This document shows positions 31,101 to 38,478 of a stretch of DNA of 64,000 nt, in pieces. The translations under genes were made by a program, and so were the position numbers. This stretch comes from an uncultured Paracoccaceae bacterium (GTDB lineage: Bacteria > Pseudomonadota > Alphaproteobacteria > Rhodobacterales > Rhodobacteraceae). The number at the start of each line of letters is the position of its first letter. The first letter of the stretch is position 1. Where the stretch lies: contig CALSNT010000017.1 of assembly GCA_943787785.1 (NCBI GenBank), positions 62,001-126,000 on the forward strand. The letters are read 5' to 3'. The notes below the pieces were generated by a model. That model had not been told where the DNA came from. It was given only the letters and a program-made list of their open reading frames with translations, and did not search any database.

Positions 31101-31623
31101 GGATCTGAACGGATACCTGATGTATCCCAAGGTTTTCACCGACTACATGGCCCGCCACGCGACCTATGGCCCGGTGCGCACTCTGCCGACCCCGGTGTTC
31201 TTCTACGGTATGGAGCCGGGTCAGGAGATCAGCGTTGAAATCGACCCCGGCGTGACGCTCGAAATCCGCTGTCAGGCGATTGGCGAGACAAATGATCAGG
31301 GCGAGGTACGGGTATTCTTCGAGTTGAACGGCCAACCTCGGACTGTGCGCGTACCGAACCGCAAGGTCACCGGGACGACGCAGGCCCGCCCCAAGGCCGA
31401 CGCCGGCAACGACAACCACATTGGAGCGCCGATGCCCGGCGTGGTGGCTACGGTTGCGGTGGCAGCCGGTCAGAAGGTCAAGGAAGGCGATCTGCTGCTG
31501 ACCATCGAGGCGATGAAGATGGAAACCGGCCTGCACGCCGAACGGAATGCGACCGTGAAGGCAGTACATGTGGCAGCGGGTGGGCAGATCGATGCGAAAG
31601 ATTTGCTGGTGGAGTTGGAGTGA
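28183..31623 (+). CDS. pyc: Pyruvate carboxylase
   Basis: Biotin enzyme that carboxylates pyruvate to oxaloacetate, replenishing the TCA cycle. The 1146 residues cover a biotin carboxylase domain (about 1-455: IANRGEIAIRVMRAA, HPGYGLLSENPEF, KASWGGGGRGMR, EVNPRVQVEHTVTE) and a carboxyltransferase TIM barrel (about 535-800: DTTMRDSHQSLLATRMRS, HTHDTAG). Then follow an allosteric linker and a C-terminal biotinyl domain with the biotin lysine K1112 in EAMKMETG. It starts with GTG, preceded by GGAG at a 7-base distance. Confidence 0.97.
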   Translation: MADFKKILIANRGEIAIRVMRAANELGKRTVAVYAEEDKLCLHRFKADEAYRIGEGLGPVAAYLSIEEIIRVAKACGADAVHPGYGLLSENPEFVDAVTAAGMTFIGPSSDIMRALGDKASARKVAIAAGVPVIPATEVLGDDMKAIAKEAKEIGYPLMLKASWGGGGRGMRPIDGPDELEEKIREGRREAEAAFGNGEGYLEKMILKARHVEVQIIGDKHGAIYHLWERDCSVQRRNQKVVERAPAPYLSGAQREKLCNLGKKIAEHVGYHCAGTIEFLMDMETGEFYFIEVNPRVQVEHTVTEEVTGIDIVRAQILTAEGKSLVEATGTASQYDVKLDGHAIQCRITTEDPTNNFIPDYGRISTYRSATGMGIRLDGGTAYSGAVITRYYDSLLEKVTAWAPTPEAAIARIDRALREFRIRGVSTNIAFVENLLKHPTFLNYEYHTKFIDQTPELFDFAPRRDRATKILTYIADITVNEHAEVAGRVRPMADLRLPKAPQPASEVPAKGLKQMLDSKGPEAVAKWMSKQKQLLLTDTTMRDSHQSLLATRMRSIDMINIAPNYAADMPGLFSVECWGGATFDVAYRFLQECPWQRLRDLRRAMPNHLTQMLLRGSNGVGYTNYPDNVVQAFVAQAADTGIDLFRVFDPLNWVENMRVSMDAVLETGRILEGAICYTGDVMDPARSKYDMKYYVSMAKELEAAGSHILCIKDMGGLVKPDAARALVTTLKGEVGLPIHFHTHDTAGIACASILAAAEAGVDAADVAMDALSGNTSQATFGTIVEALKHSDRATGLNVDAVRHISNYWEDVRNHYAAFESGMQSPSSEVYLHEMPGGQFTNLKAQARSMGLEDRWHDVAKAYADVNQMFGDVIKVTPIAKTVGDLALMLVTQGVSCEDLLKPETDFSFPDSVITLMRGQVGQAPGGFPPAIVKKVLKDEKPITVRPGSLLKDADLEGERKALAKQLDIEIDDEDLNGYLMYPKVFTDYMARHATYGPVRTLPTPVFFYGMEPGQEISVEIDPGVTLEIRCQAIGETNDQGEVRVFFELNGQPRTVRVPNRKVTGTTQARPKADAGNDNHIGAPMPGVVATVAVAAGQKVKEGDLLLTIEAMKMETGLHAERNATVKAVHVAAGGQIDAKDLLVELE

Positions 31624-31796
31624 GCGATACGTCGACATCGATTGATCCGGCAATCAAACCTGCCAAGACGCTGTCGTCTTTTGCCCAAGCCAGCGCGCAA
31701 TTTTCCAGTATCGGTTTGGCCTCGCACGACTCGGCGGTCAGCAGGGCGGTCGACAGATTACCGCACAATCCGGAAAGGCGCAGGGCGAGCGCCTGA
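31620..31796 (+). CDS. Possible small protein coupled to pyc
   Basis: A 58-codon frame beginning with a GTG that overlaps the pyc TGA (GTGA), with GGAGTTGGA just upstream. The translation (MSDTSTSIDPAIKP... ending ERRRASA) is Ser/Ala-rich with a basic tail and matches no family I know. The coupling resembles that of genuine genes in this genome, but nothing else confirms it. Confidence 0.3.
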   Translation: MSDTSTSIDPAIKPAKTLSSFAQASAQFSSIGLASHDSAVSRAVDRLPHNPERRRASA

Positions 31797-31997
31797 CCGT
31801 TCGGCGGTCTGGCGCTTTGGCAACATCACACATCCATCGGAATTGACGGACAAACCTAACAATAAATCGCATCCAATTGACGGCGCAGCACCAACCCACA
31901 GTCAGCAACTCGCCCGGCTTGTGCACTGTAGCAACGAATGGCCGGTCCAAACCAACTATGGTTCCACCAATTCGCATTATGCCCTAGTTTCACCCTT

Positions 31998-32738
31998 ATG
32001 ATCGAACTCCTCTCAAACCCCGCCGTCTGGGCGTCCTTTGCCACCCTCACGATTCTCGAGATCGTCTTGGGCGTCGACAACGTCATCTTCATTTCCATCG
32101 CCGCCAGTCGCCTGCCCGAACACCAGCGCGCCCGCGCTCGGTTCATCGGGTTGCTCGGTGCGCTGATACTGCGTGTACTGCTGCTGTTTTCAATCGCCTG
32201 GATCATCGGGCTGACGAAACCCTTCACAACGCTCTTCGGCTTCGATCTGTCCTGGCGTGACGTAATCCTGATCGCAGGCGGGTTGTTCCTGCTCTACAAA
32301 GCCACAACCGAGATATTTGCAGAAGTCGAAGGCGAACACGACGCCAAAGACGGCGGCCTCGCCACCGCGACCTTCGGCGCGGTAATTGCCCAGATCATGG
32401 TGCTGGACGCGGTATTCTCGCTCGACTCGGTCATAACCGCAGTCGGCATCGCCGATCACCTGGAAGTCATGGTCGCCGCAGTCGTGGTCGCCATCCTGGT
32501 GATGATGGTCGCTGCCGAACCCATCGGCGCTTTCGTCGAAGCACATCCCAGTACGAAAATGCTCGCGTTGGCATTCCTGGTTATGGTCGGCATGGCGCTG
32601 GTTGCCGACGGTCTGCATTTCCATATCGAACGCGGTTTCATCTATGCCGCGATGGTCTTCGCGGGCGGCGTCGAGGGGTTGAACCTTTGGCGGCAGAAGC
32701 GCCGCCGCGCCGCCGGTTCAATGGTCGGGTCGGACTGA
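31998..32738 (+). CDS. TerC-family integral membrane protein
   Basis: 246 residues with about seven membrane helices. EIVLGVDNVIFISI in helix 1-2 and VLDAVFSLDSVITAVG are the acidic, metal-binding-like signatures of TerC proteins, which have been linked to manganese export during protein maturation and to tellurite resistance. The ATG at 31998 begins the conserved MIELLSNPAVWASFATLTILE; an earlier in-frame start adds 20 non-conserved residues. The role here is not shown. Confidence 0.88.
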   Translation: MIELLSNPAVWASFATLTILEIVLGVDNVIFISIAASRLPEHQRARARFIGLLGALILRVLLLFSIAWIIGLTKPFTTLFGFDLSWRDVILIAGGLFLLYKATTEIFAEVEGEHDAKDGGLATATFGAVIAQIMVLDAVFSLDSVITAVGIADHLEVMVAAVVVAILVMMVAAEPIGAFVEAHPSTKMLALAFLVMVGMALVADGLHFHIERGFIYAAMVFAGGVEGLNLWRQKRRRAAGSMVGSD

Positions 32739-32805
32739 CAAAGGCACGCGAAATACCCCTTGCGGCCCAGCGCCAGAGTTTATATCTGACCCTCACCCAA
32801 TGGAT

Positions 32806-32880
32806 GCGGGCGTAGCTCAGGGGTAGAGCATAACCTTGCCAAGGTTAGGGTCGTGAGTTCGAATCTCATCGCCCGCTCCA
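32806..32880 (+). tRNA. tRNA-Gly (GCC anticodon)
   Basis: A 75-base cloverleaf with encoded CCA: acceptor arms GCGGGCG and CGCCCGC pair perfectly, D-arm AGCTCAGGGGTAGAGC, anticodon loop TTGCCAA giving GCC, T-arm with GTTCGAATC. An accessory region begins just downstream. Confidence 0.97.
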
Positions 32881-33191
32881 ATAAAAACAAAGACTTGCAC
32901 GGTTTTTGTAGGGTAAACAGGACGGAAAATCAACTCGGTTCACACGTCGTTCACACGCTGGATTTGTGAACGCCTTCGGTATTGTCTAGAATCACATCGT
33001 CAGAGCTTGTGGTTGGCAAGGTGCGCGTGACCTTAGTCACGGCCTGAATAACTCTACCCCTGAGCTACGCCCGCACTTTTTGCCGATGTTTGAATACACC
33101 TCTAGGTACGATTAAGGAGGCTTCGTGACGAAAAACTCCCTTAGCCACCATGCCATCCCGGTATCAATTGCCTGTCCGTCGTCATATAAAA
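32881..33191. other. Spacer after tRNA-Gly with integration-scar features
   Basis: 311 bases with no gene. Contents: a repeated TTCACAC-type stretch (about 32938-32960), a short hairpin CGTGAC/GTCACG (33026-33041) and the inverted tRNA fragment at 33052-33074. It then runs into the IS3-type element at 33192. The layout suggests an old integration site at the tRNA. Confidence 0.5.
33052..33074 (-). repeat. Inverted fragment of the tRNA-Gly 5' end
   Basis: Read on the minus strand, 23 bases are identical to the first 23 bases of the tRNA-Gly gene (32806-32828): acceptor 5' strand plus the D-arm. The match stops before the anticodon arm, so it cannot make a tRNA. Confidence 0.85.
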
Positions 33192-33245
33192 TGGAACATC
33201 AGAGCGGCTTGAGCATTGGAGGCTCTGGCTCGTTTGTGTGATTGA

Positions 33246-34226
33246 TTATGCGGCTTGTTTTTGATGTTGCAAGCGGCGTTGTTGGATTGTCTGTTTCTTG
33301 ATCTTTTCCCTTTCTCTGATGATGGCTTTGTCACGCCCAAAATAGACGTCTGCCGGCGTCACGTTGTTCAGGCTCTCGTGGTAGCGTTCGTTATTGTAGT
33401 AATCGACGAAGGCCTCGATCTGGAGTTCGAGATCACCGGGCAGATAGTAGTTTTCCAGCAAAACCCGGTTCTTCATGGTTTGATGCCAGCGTTCGATCTT
33501 GCCCTGTGTTTGCGGGTGGAAAGGAGCTCCGCGAACGTGATCCATTTTATGGTCCTCCAGCCATTCGGCCAAATCACCGGAGATGTAACAGGACCCATTA
33601 TCACTTAGCAGGCGAGGCATGTGGCGAACGATGGCATGGTCGCACCCTGACGCCGCCAAAGCCAACTCAATCGTGTCAGTCACGTCCTCGGCCCGCATGT
33701 TCGTGCAAAGTTTCCAGCCAATGATGTAGCGGCTGTAATCATCCAGGATCGTGCTGAGATAAAACCAGCCCCAGCCAATGATCTTGAAGTAGGTGAAGTC
33801 GGTTTGCCACATCTCGTTGATGGCAGTCGTTTTATCCGTGAACTCGTCGGCGGCTTTGATCACAACGTAGTCTGGTGCCGTGATCAGATCAGCTTCCTTC
33901 AAAAATCGGTAAGCCGATGATTCAGAGATAAAGTATCGCTTCTCATCAGTGTATTTGACCGCCAGTTCCCGGGTCGTCAGCGCCTCATGTTCCAGCGCGA
34001 ACTCGATCAGATCATCCCTCCGATCCTGTGGAATACGGTTCCAGACAGACTTTGGGCAAGGCGAGCAATCCGACAAGGCATCAAGCCCACCTTCCACGTA
34101 ACGGTCGTACCAGCGATAAAATGTGGTACGAGGAATGCCCAACATGTCGAGGGTCTGCTTCGCAGGAAGATGGGACCCCTCAACGGTGCGGATGATCTCC
34201 AGTTTCTCAGACGCGGGGTATCTCAT
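33246..34226 (-). CDS. IS3-family transposase OrfB (DDE integrase domain)
   Basis: 326 residues: an N-terminal helix-turn-helix (TLDMLGIPRTTFYRWYDRY), HTH_21 region, and an rve/DDE core with D in WQTDFTYFKI, D in TILDDYSRYI, D in LLSDNGSCY and E in QGKIERWHQT. The C-terminal YYNNERYHESLNNVTPADVYFGR is typical. Its start overlaps orfA by 4 bases; in IS3 elements the active transposase is often an OrfAB fusion made by frameshifting. Appears intact. Confidence 0.9.
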   Translation of the reverse strand: MRYPASEKLEIIRTVEGSHLPAKQTLDMLGIPRTTFYRWYDRYVEGGLDALSDCSPCPKSVWNRIPQDRRDDLIEFALEHEALTTRELAVKYTDEKRYFISESSAYRFLKEADLITAPDYVVIKAADEFTDKTTAINEMWQTDFTYFKIIGWGWFYLSTILDDYSRYIIGWKLCTNMRAEDVTDTIELALAASGCDHAIVRHMPRLLSDNGSCYISGDLAEWLEDHKMDHVRGAPFHPQTQGKIERWHQTMKNRVLLENYYLPGDLELQIEAFVDYYNNERYHESLNNVTPADVYFGRDKAIIREREKIKKQTIQQRRLQHQKQAA

Positions 34227-34603
34227 TCCTCGAACTCCCCAGCCCCTGTCATGCTTTTTTTGAGCAGGCGGTTTTCAAGTGTTAGATCGGCAACGCATTC
34301 CTTCAGTGCCGTCGCCTCGGATCGCAGATCCTTCACCTCAGGCGGCGTCGCTTGCCGGGCCGTATCGCCCGCCAGACGGCGTTTCCCGGCTTCGAGGAAT
34401 TCCTTTGACCAGCTGTAATACAGGCTTTCGGAGATACCCTCTCGGCGGCATAGCACAGAAATAGTTTCCTCGCCGCGAAGGCCCGCCAGAACAATGCGGA
34501 TCTTCTCTTCAGACGAATAGGTATGTCGCGTTTTGCGGCGGATGGTTTTAACCAGCTTGTCAGCCGCAGCTTTACTGGTTCCGGATTTCTTGTTCATCTT
34601 CAC
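34223..34603 (-). CDS. IS3-family transposase OrfA (helix-turn-helix)
   Basis: 126 residues: HTH_Tnp_1 domain (YSSEEKIRIVLAGLRGEETISVLCRREGISESLYYSWSKEFLEAGKRRL) followed by a leucine-zipper-like helix (LRSEATALKECVADLTLENRLLKKS). It binds the element ends. Overlaps orfB by 4 bases. Confidence 0.88.
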   Translation of the reverse strand: MKMNKKSGTSKAAADKLVKTIRRKTRHTYSSEEKIRIVLAGLRGEETISVLCRREGISESLYYSWSKEFLEAGKRRLAGDTARQATPPEVKDLRSEATALKECVADLTLENRLLKKSMTGAGEFEE

Positions 34604-34721
34604 TCCTTGACGGTTACGATGAACCAGAAATCCTCCGTTAGCTAAACCTCAAATCTGTCCCACGAGTGCTGACGTCAGACAGGCGTTCGCTGTGGACAGG
34701 CTCGTTTGATACACCTTAGCA

Positions 34722-35375
34722 TCAGAAGGAAGTTTCAGACGTCTGGATGCGACTGCGCTGGCCATGTTGAATTCGATTAATCCGGTCCTCGAAATACGCA
34801 ATCCTGCGATTCAACAGCCTCTTACGTGCCACTTCAAGATCAAGAGCCACCGTTCTGGGAATGCGCCCAAAGCCATCAATCAACCACAGTTTTAGTTTGT
34901 GACCGCGTCGCTGCACCACGAAGTTGTGTGGAAGTAAGTTGCGTGTACGTGGCGTCCTCTCGCTCCAGTTCCTCTTGAACTCTTCTATCGCAGCGGAAAT
35001 TGCCTCGTCGACACCGTTACCAGAAATATATGCCTCAAGATTTTCAGAAACCTCGCCACTCTCATCGCTGACTAGTTCGGTTAGATGCCCGGTACCCAGA
35101 TCAGTTATCAGAAGCCCGAATGATTTTGGGATATGAGCGCGGATAGGTGCGGGAAACGCTCGATGCAGGTAATCCAATGTACGTGCTTCAACCACATTTT
35201 CATCGTAGTGCGTTACCGGCAAAAAGTTTTTCGGAAAGGCCTTGCTTGCGCGCCGCAGCTTCGGAGTGCGGTCTGGACGGTCAACTTTGACACATATTCC
35301 TGGCACAAACGGGTGCCGAAAGCACAAGCGATTGCCACCAAACCCTATAGGTTTGCGGCCTTCTAGCAGCAGCAT
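34722..35375 (-). CDS. YrbL-family protein (kinase-like fold)
   Basis: 217 residues matching the PhoP-regulatory-network YrbL family: GFGGNRLCFRHPFVPGICVKV near the N-terminus (a degenerate kinase P-loop with the Lys), a YFPSFYG-like segment replaced by AHIPKSFGLLITDLGTG, and NLLPHNFVVQ...LWLIDGFG in the position of a catalytic loop. YrbL proteins have no established reaction. It stands alone between an IS3 element and an IS66 remnant, suggesting cargo or a relic of a surface-polysaccharide locus. Confidence 0.75.
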   Translation of the reverse strand: MLLLEGRKPIGFGGNRLCFRHPFVPGICVKVDRPDRTPKLRRASKAFPKNFLPVTHYDENVVEARTLDYLHRAFPAPIRAHIPKSFGLLITDLGTGHLTELVSDESGEVSENLEAYISGNGVDEAISAAIEEFKRNWSERTPRTRNLLPHNFVVQRRGHKLKLWLIDGFGRIPRTVALDLEVARKRLLNRRIAYFEDRINRIQHGQRSRIQTSETSF

Positions 35376-35498
35376 CGCTTCCCCTCCCCATTAGACATTC
35401 CCCTGACAGATATCCTAATGGTCACAACGATTTGTTCAAGTCTCGTCTGCTAAGTGCCCGTTCGGCCAACCCGACCTACTCCGGCTGGGCGATCCCAG

Positions 35499-35888
35499 TT
35501 ACGCTGCCTGAGCAGCGTAACGCCAGGGCAGCAGCTCGTCGATCCGGTTGATCTTATGATCGGCGATTTGGGTGAGAACCCATGTGAGCCAGGCTTGGGG
35601 ATCGACATTGTTGAGCTTGGCGGTCTCGATCAGGGTGTAGGCATTGGCCATGGCCTTGCCGCCGCGTTCTGAACCGGCAAAGAGCCAGTTTTTCCTACCA
35701 ATGGCGACGGGTTTGACGGCGCGCTCGGCTGTATTGTTGTCCGCTTCGAGGAACCCATGATCGAGATATCCGGGTGCCTTTGGCATGCGGCCCAGGGCAT
35801 AGCGGATAGCCTGCGCCAATGGTGACTTGCCGGAGATCTTGGGAAGTGAGAACGGCGGAGCAATACTCGGCCACGGTAGCGGCGGCAC
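35499..35888 (-). pseudogene. IS66-family transposase TnpC, C-terminal remnant
   Basis: About 115 residues of TnpC survive: [18 protein letters not shown], the DDE-type E region [31 protein letters not shown] and the C-terminal [16 protein letters not shown]...[12 protein letters not shown]. The N-terminal three quarters, including the first catalytic residues, are missing. The frame breaks off exactly where the IS21 element begins (about 35893), so that insertion or a later deletion truncated it. Confidence 0.85.
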
Positions 35889-35948
35889 AGTGCTGTCGCG
35901 GGCGGCTTAAAAGTCGGCCACTTTTGTCCTTTCGGTTTTCGGGAGGGC

Positions 35949-37454
35949 TTGGGGATTTTCACCGTGGATTTGTATTTGAAGGTTCGCCACGCTCACTTTG
36001 AGGAAGGGTTGAGCGGGCGCCGGATTGCCCGGGATTTTGGGCTTAGCCGGGACAGTGTTTCGAAGATGTTGGCGTATTCTGAGCCGCCCGGATATCGGCG
36101 AACGGCGCCGATCAGGCGTCCCAGGCTTGATCCTTATACGGGTCAGATCGACCAATGGCTTGCGGAAGACAAGACCCGTCCCCGCAAGCAGCGCCATACG
36201 GCCAAGCGGATCTTTGAACGGCTACGTGACGAATGTGGGTTCGGTGGCGGTTACACGATTGTCAAAGACTACGTCCGATCCAGGAAGCGCTCCGGCAAGG
36301 AGATGTTTGTTCCGCTGAGCCATCCGCCTGGACACGCCCAGGCCGACTTTGGCGAAGCGCTGGTTGTGATCGGCGGTGTCGAGCAAAAGGCGTTCTTCTT
36401 TGCGCTTGATTTGCCCCACAGTGATGCCTGCTACATCCGCGCGTATCCTGCGGCGAACACCGAAGCCTGGCTGGACGGGCACGTACATGCCTTTGGCTTT
36501 TTTGGCGCGGTGCCGCGCTCTGTCCTTTACGACAATGATCGCTGCCTTGTGGCGAAGATCATGCCGGATGACACCCGCCAGAGAACCCAGCGGTTCAGCG
36601 CGATGCTCTCTCATTATGTGATCGGTGACCGTTATGGCCGTCCCGGCAAGGGCAATGATAAGGGCAAAGTCGAAGGCCTTGTTGGGTACGGGCGGCGCAA
36701 CTTCATGGTACCGATCCCGCGCTTTGCCCATTGGGATGCGTTCAACGACTACCTTGAAGAACAATGCCGCAAACGGCAGGCCGACATGCTGCGCGGTCAC
36801 AAGGTCAGTATCGGCGAACGGCTGGAGGCTGATCTGGCGGCCATGCGTCCTTTGCCCGCCGCGCCCTTTGAAGCCTGTGATCTCCAAAGTGGCCAAGTCA
36901 CATCAACATCCCAGGTGCGCTACCGGGGCAACGATTACTCAGTCCCCGTTGCCTATGGCCATCGAGAGGTTTGGATCAAAGGCTTCGTTGACCGCGTCGT
37001 GATTGGCTGCGCGGCAGAGATCATCGCAGACCATCCCCGCTCCTATGACTCAGGCGATATGGTGTTTGACCCGGTGCATTACCTGCGCCTGATCGAGCGC
37101 AAGATCATGTCCTTTGATCAGGCAGCGCCCTTGCAGGGCTGGGAGCTGCCAGAAGCCTTCGCCACGCTCCAGCGGCTCTTGGAGGCCCGGCAAGGCAAGA
37201 CCGGGAAGCGGGAGTATGTGCAGGTTCTTCGCCTGTTGGAACGCTTTGATCTGGCGGTGCTGCATCTGGCGATCAAAGACGCACTGCTGATGAGAGCGGT
37301 CAGCTTCGACGCGATCAAGCATCTGCTTCTCTGCCGTGTTGAGCGCCGACCGCCGCGGCTGGATCTGGATGTCTATCCCTTTCTGCCCAGAACCAATGTC
37401 GCCACAACGTCTGCAGCCACCTACATGAGCCTGCTGACAGGCGGTGGCGCATGA
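35949..37454 (+). CDS. istA: IS21-family transposase IstA
   Basis: 501 residues: N-terminal helix-turn-helix (RIARDFGLSRDSVSKML), integrase core with D in HAQADFGEALVVIGG, D in VLYDNDRC and E in KGKVEGLVGYGRRNF, and a C-terminal Mu-like beta barrel (QVRYRGNDYSVPVAYGHREVWIKGF). It appears full length. The TTG at 35949 is the longest start; a GTG at 35964 would also serve. Confidence 0.9.
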   Translation: MGIFTVDLYLKVRHAHFEEGLSGRRIARDFGLSRDSVSKMLAYSEPPGYRRTAPIRRPRLDPYTGQIDQWLAEDKTRPRKQRHTAKRIFERLRDECGFGGGYTIVKDYVRSRKRSGKEMFVPLSHPPGHAQADFGEALVVIGGVEQKAFFFALDLPHSDACYIRAYPAANTEAWLDGHVHAFGFFGAVPRSVLYDNDRCLVAKIMPDDTRQRTQRFSAMLSHYVIGDRYGRPGKGNDKGKVEGLVGYGRRNFMVPIPRFAHWDAFNDYLEEQCRKRQADMLRGHKVSIGERLEADLAAMRPLPAAPFEACDLQSGQVTSTSQVRYRGNDYSVPVAYGHREVWIKGFVDRVVIGCAAEIIADHPRSYDSGDMVFDPVHYLRLIERKIMSFDQAAPLQGWELPEAFATLQRLLEARQGKTGKREYVQVLRLLERFDLAVLHLAIKDALLMRAVSFDAIKHLLLCRVERRPPRLDLDVYPFLPRTNVATTSAATYMSLLTGGGA

Positions 37455-38209
37455 CCGAGGCTCCTGAACTGCTTCTGGCCCATCACCTCAAAACCCTGCG
37501 GTTGCCCACATTCCTGCGTGAGCACGACAAGCAAGCGCGTATCTGCGCCGCAGAGGGCGTGGACCATGTCCGCTATCTGGCCCGGCTGACCGAGTTGGAA
37601 CTGATCGACCGCGAACGACGCATGGTCGAACGCAGGATCAAGTCGGCGAAGTTCCCGGCGGTCAAAAGCCTGGACAGCTTCGACTTCAAGGCGATCCCAT
37701 CGCTGAACAAGATGATGGTTCTGGAATTGGCGCGCTGTGATTGGATCGAGCGCCAGGAGAACGTCATCGCGCTCGGCCCGTCCGGCACCGGCAAAACCCA
37801 TGTCGCGCTCGGGCTGGGCCTTGCAGCGTGTCAAAAAGGGCTGCCGGTGGCGTTTGTAACAGCAGCGGCGTTGGTCAATGAACTGATGGAATCCAGAGAC
37901 GAGAAGCGCTTGCTGCGCCTGCAGCGACAACTGGCCAAAGTCAAACTGCTGATCATCGACGAGTTGGGCTTCGTGCCCCTCAGCAAAACCGGCGCTGAAC
38001 TATTGTTCGAGCTGATCTCACAGCGTTACGAACGCGGCTCCACGCTAATCACCAGCAACCTGCCATTCGAAGAATGGACTGACACATTCGGCACCGAACG
38101 CCTGACTGGCGCCCTTCTGGATCGCCTGACCCATCATGTGAACATTCTGGAAATGAACGGCGAAAGCTACCGCCTCAGCCAGAGCAAATCACGACGCGCC
38201 AAAAACTAA
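37451..38209 (+). CDS. istB: IS21-family helper ATPase IstB
   Basis: 252 residues of the DnaC-like AAA+ type that loads IstA on target DNA. Walker A ALGPSGTGKTHVALGLGL, Walker B LLIIDELGFVPL, and the sensor region TLITSNLPFEEW are intact. Its ATG overlaps the istA stop (ATGA). Confidence 0.92.
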   Translation: MTEAPELLLAHHLKTLRLPTFLREHDKQARICAAEGVDHVRYLARLTELELIDRERRMVERRIKSAKFPAVKSLDSFDFKAIPSLNKMMVLELARCDWIERQENVIALGPSGTGKTHVALGLGLAACQKGLPVAFVTAAALVNELMESRDEKRLLRLQRQLAKVKLLIIDELGFVPLSKTGAELLFELISQRYERGSTLITSNLPFEEWTDTFGTERLTGALLDRLTHHVNILEMNGESYRLSQSKSRRAKN

Positions 38210-38440
38210 TCACCATCAGGTTGGCCTGACGGCCAATGCGCCTTGGAACGTGCTTGCTACCTGAGAGCCTCACGCTCCAAGGCGCACACCCCAAACTGGC
38301 CTACTTTTGCTCCGCCCTAGTGGCAGGATATTACGCCGCCGTTGACAATCCTGCACATGCATGTCGTTTTTGGGTGGTATCCGCCGTTTTCCACTCGATA
38401 ATGCTGCGGATTCGTGTTTGGTTCCGCGAACATTTTTTGT

Positions 38441-38461
38441 TCCCGCGCACCCTGCGCGGGA
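38441..38461 (+). promoter_or_regulatory. Leader hairpin before the binding-protein gene
   Basis: TCCCGCGCA (38441-38449) and TGCGCGGGA (38453-38461) form a perfect 9-bp stem with a 3-base loop, 17 bases before the ATG and just ahead of the AGGGAG ribosome site. It may shield the 5' end of the mRNA or tune translation. Confidence 0.5.
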
Positions 38462-38478
38462 TCAACAGGGAGAAAAAA

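Larger units (their letters stand above)
33192..34662 (-). mobile_element. IS3-family insertion sequence
   Basis: About 1.47 kb element holding orfA and orfB on the minus strand. Candidate ends: TGGAACA at 33192-33198 and TGTCCCA (minus strand TGGGACA) at 34656-34662. The ends continue to match imperfectly over some 40 bases (shared GG.TT, GGAGG, CTGG.TC). I see no target-site duplication, so the exact edges are approximate. Confidence 0.7.
35893..38325 (+). mobile_element. IS21-family insertion sequence
   Basis: About 2.43 kb with istA and istB. The ends are inverted: GGCGG..TAAAAGTCGGCCA near 35900-35920 matches the reverse complement of TGGCCTACTTTTGCTCCGCC at 38297-38316. Extending both to a TG terminus gives 35893 and 38325. 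A long hairpin (TGCGCCTTGGA at 38237 with TCCAAGGCGCA at 38276) lies inside the right end. No target duplication is evident, so one side may have been rearranged. Confidence 0.8.

Noticed and set aside
33040-33076. Second tRNA gene on the minus strand
   Set aside because: Only the acceptor 5' strand and D-arm match; anticodon arm, T-arm and 3' acceptor strand are missing.
38236-38478. 81-residue N-terminal extension of the amine-binding protein
   Set aside because: It would start inside the IS21 element and place the signal peptide internally; the ATG at 38479 has a good ribosome site.
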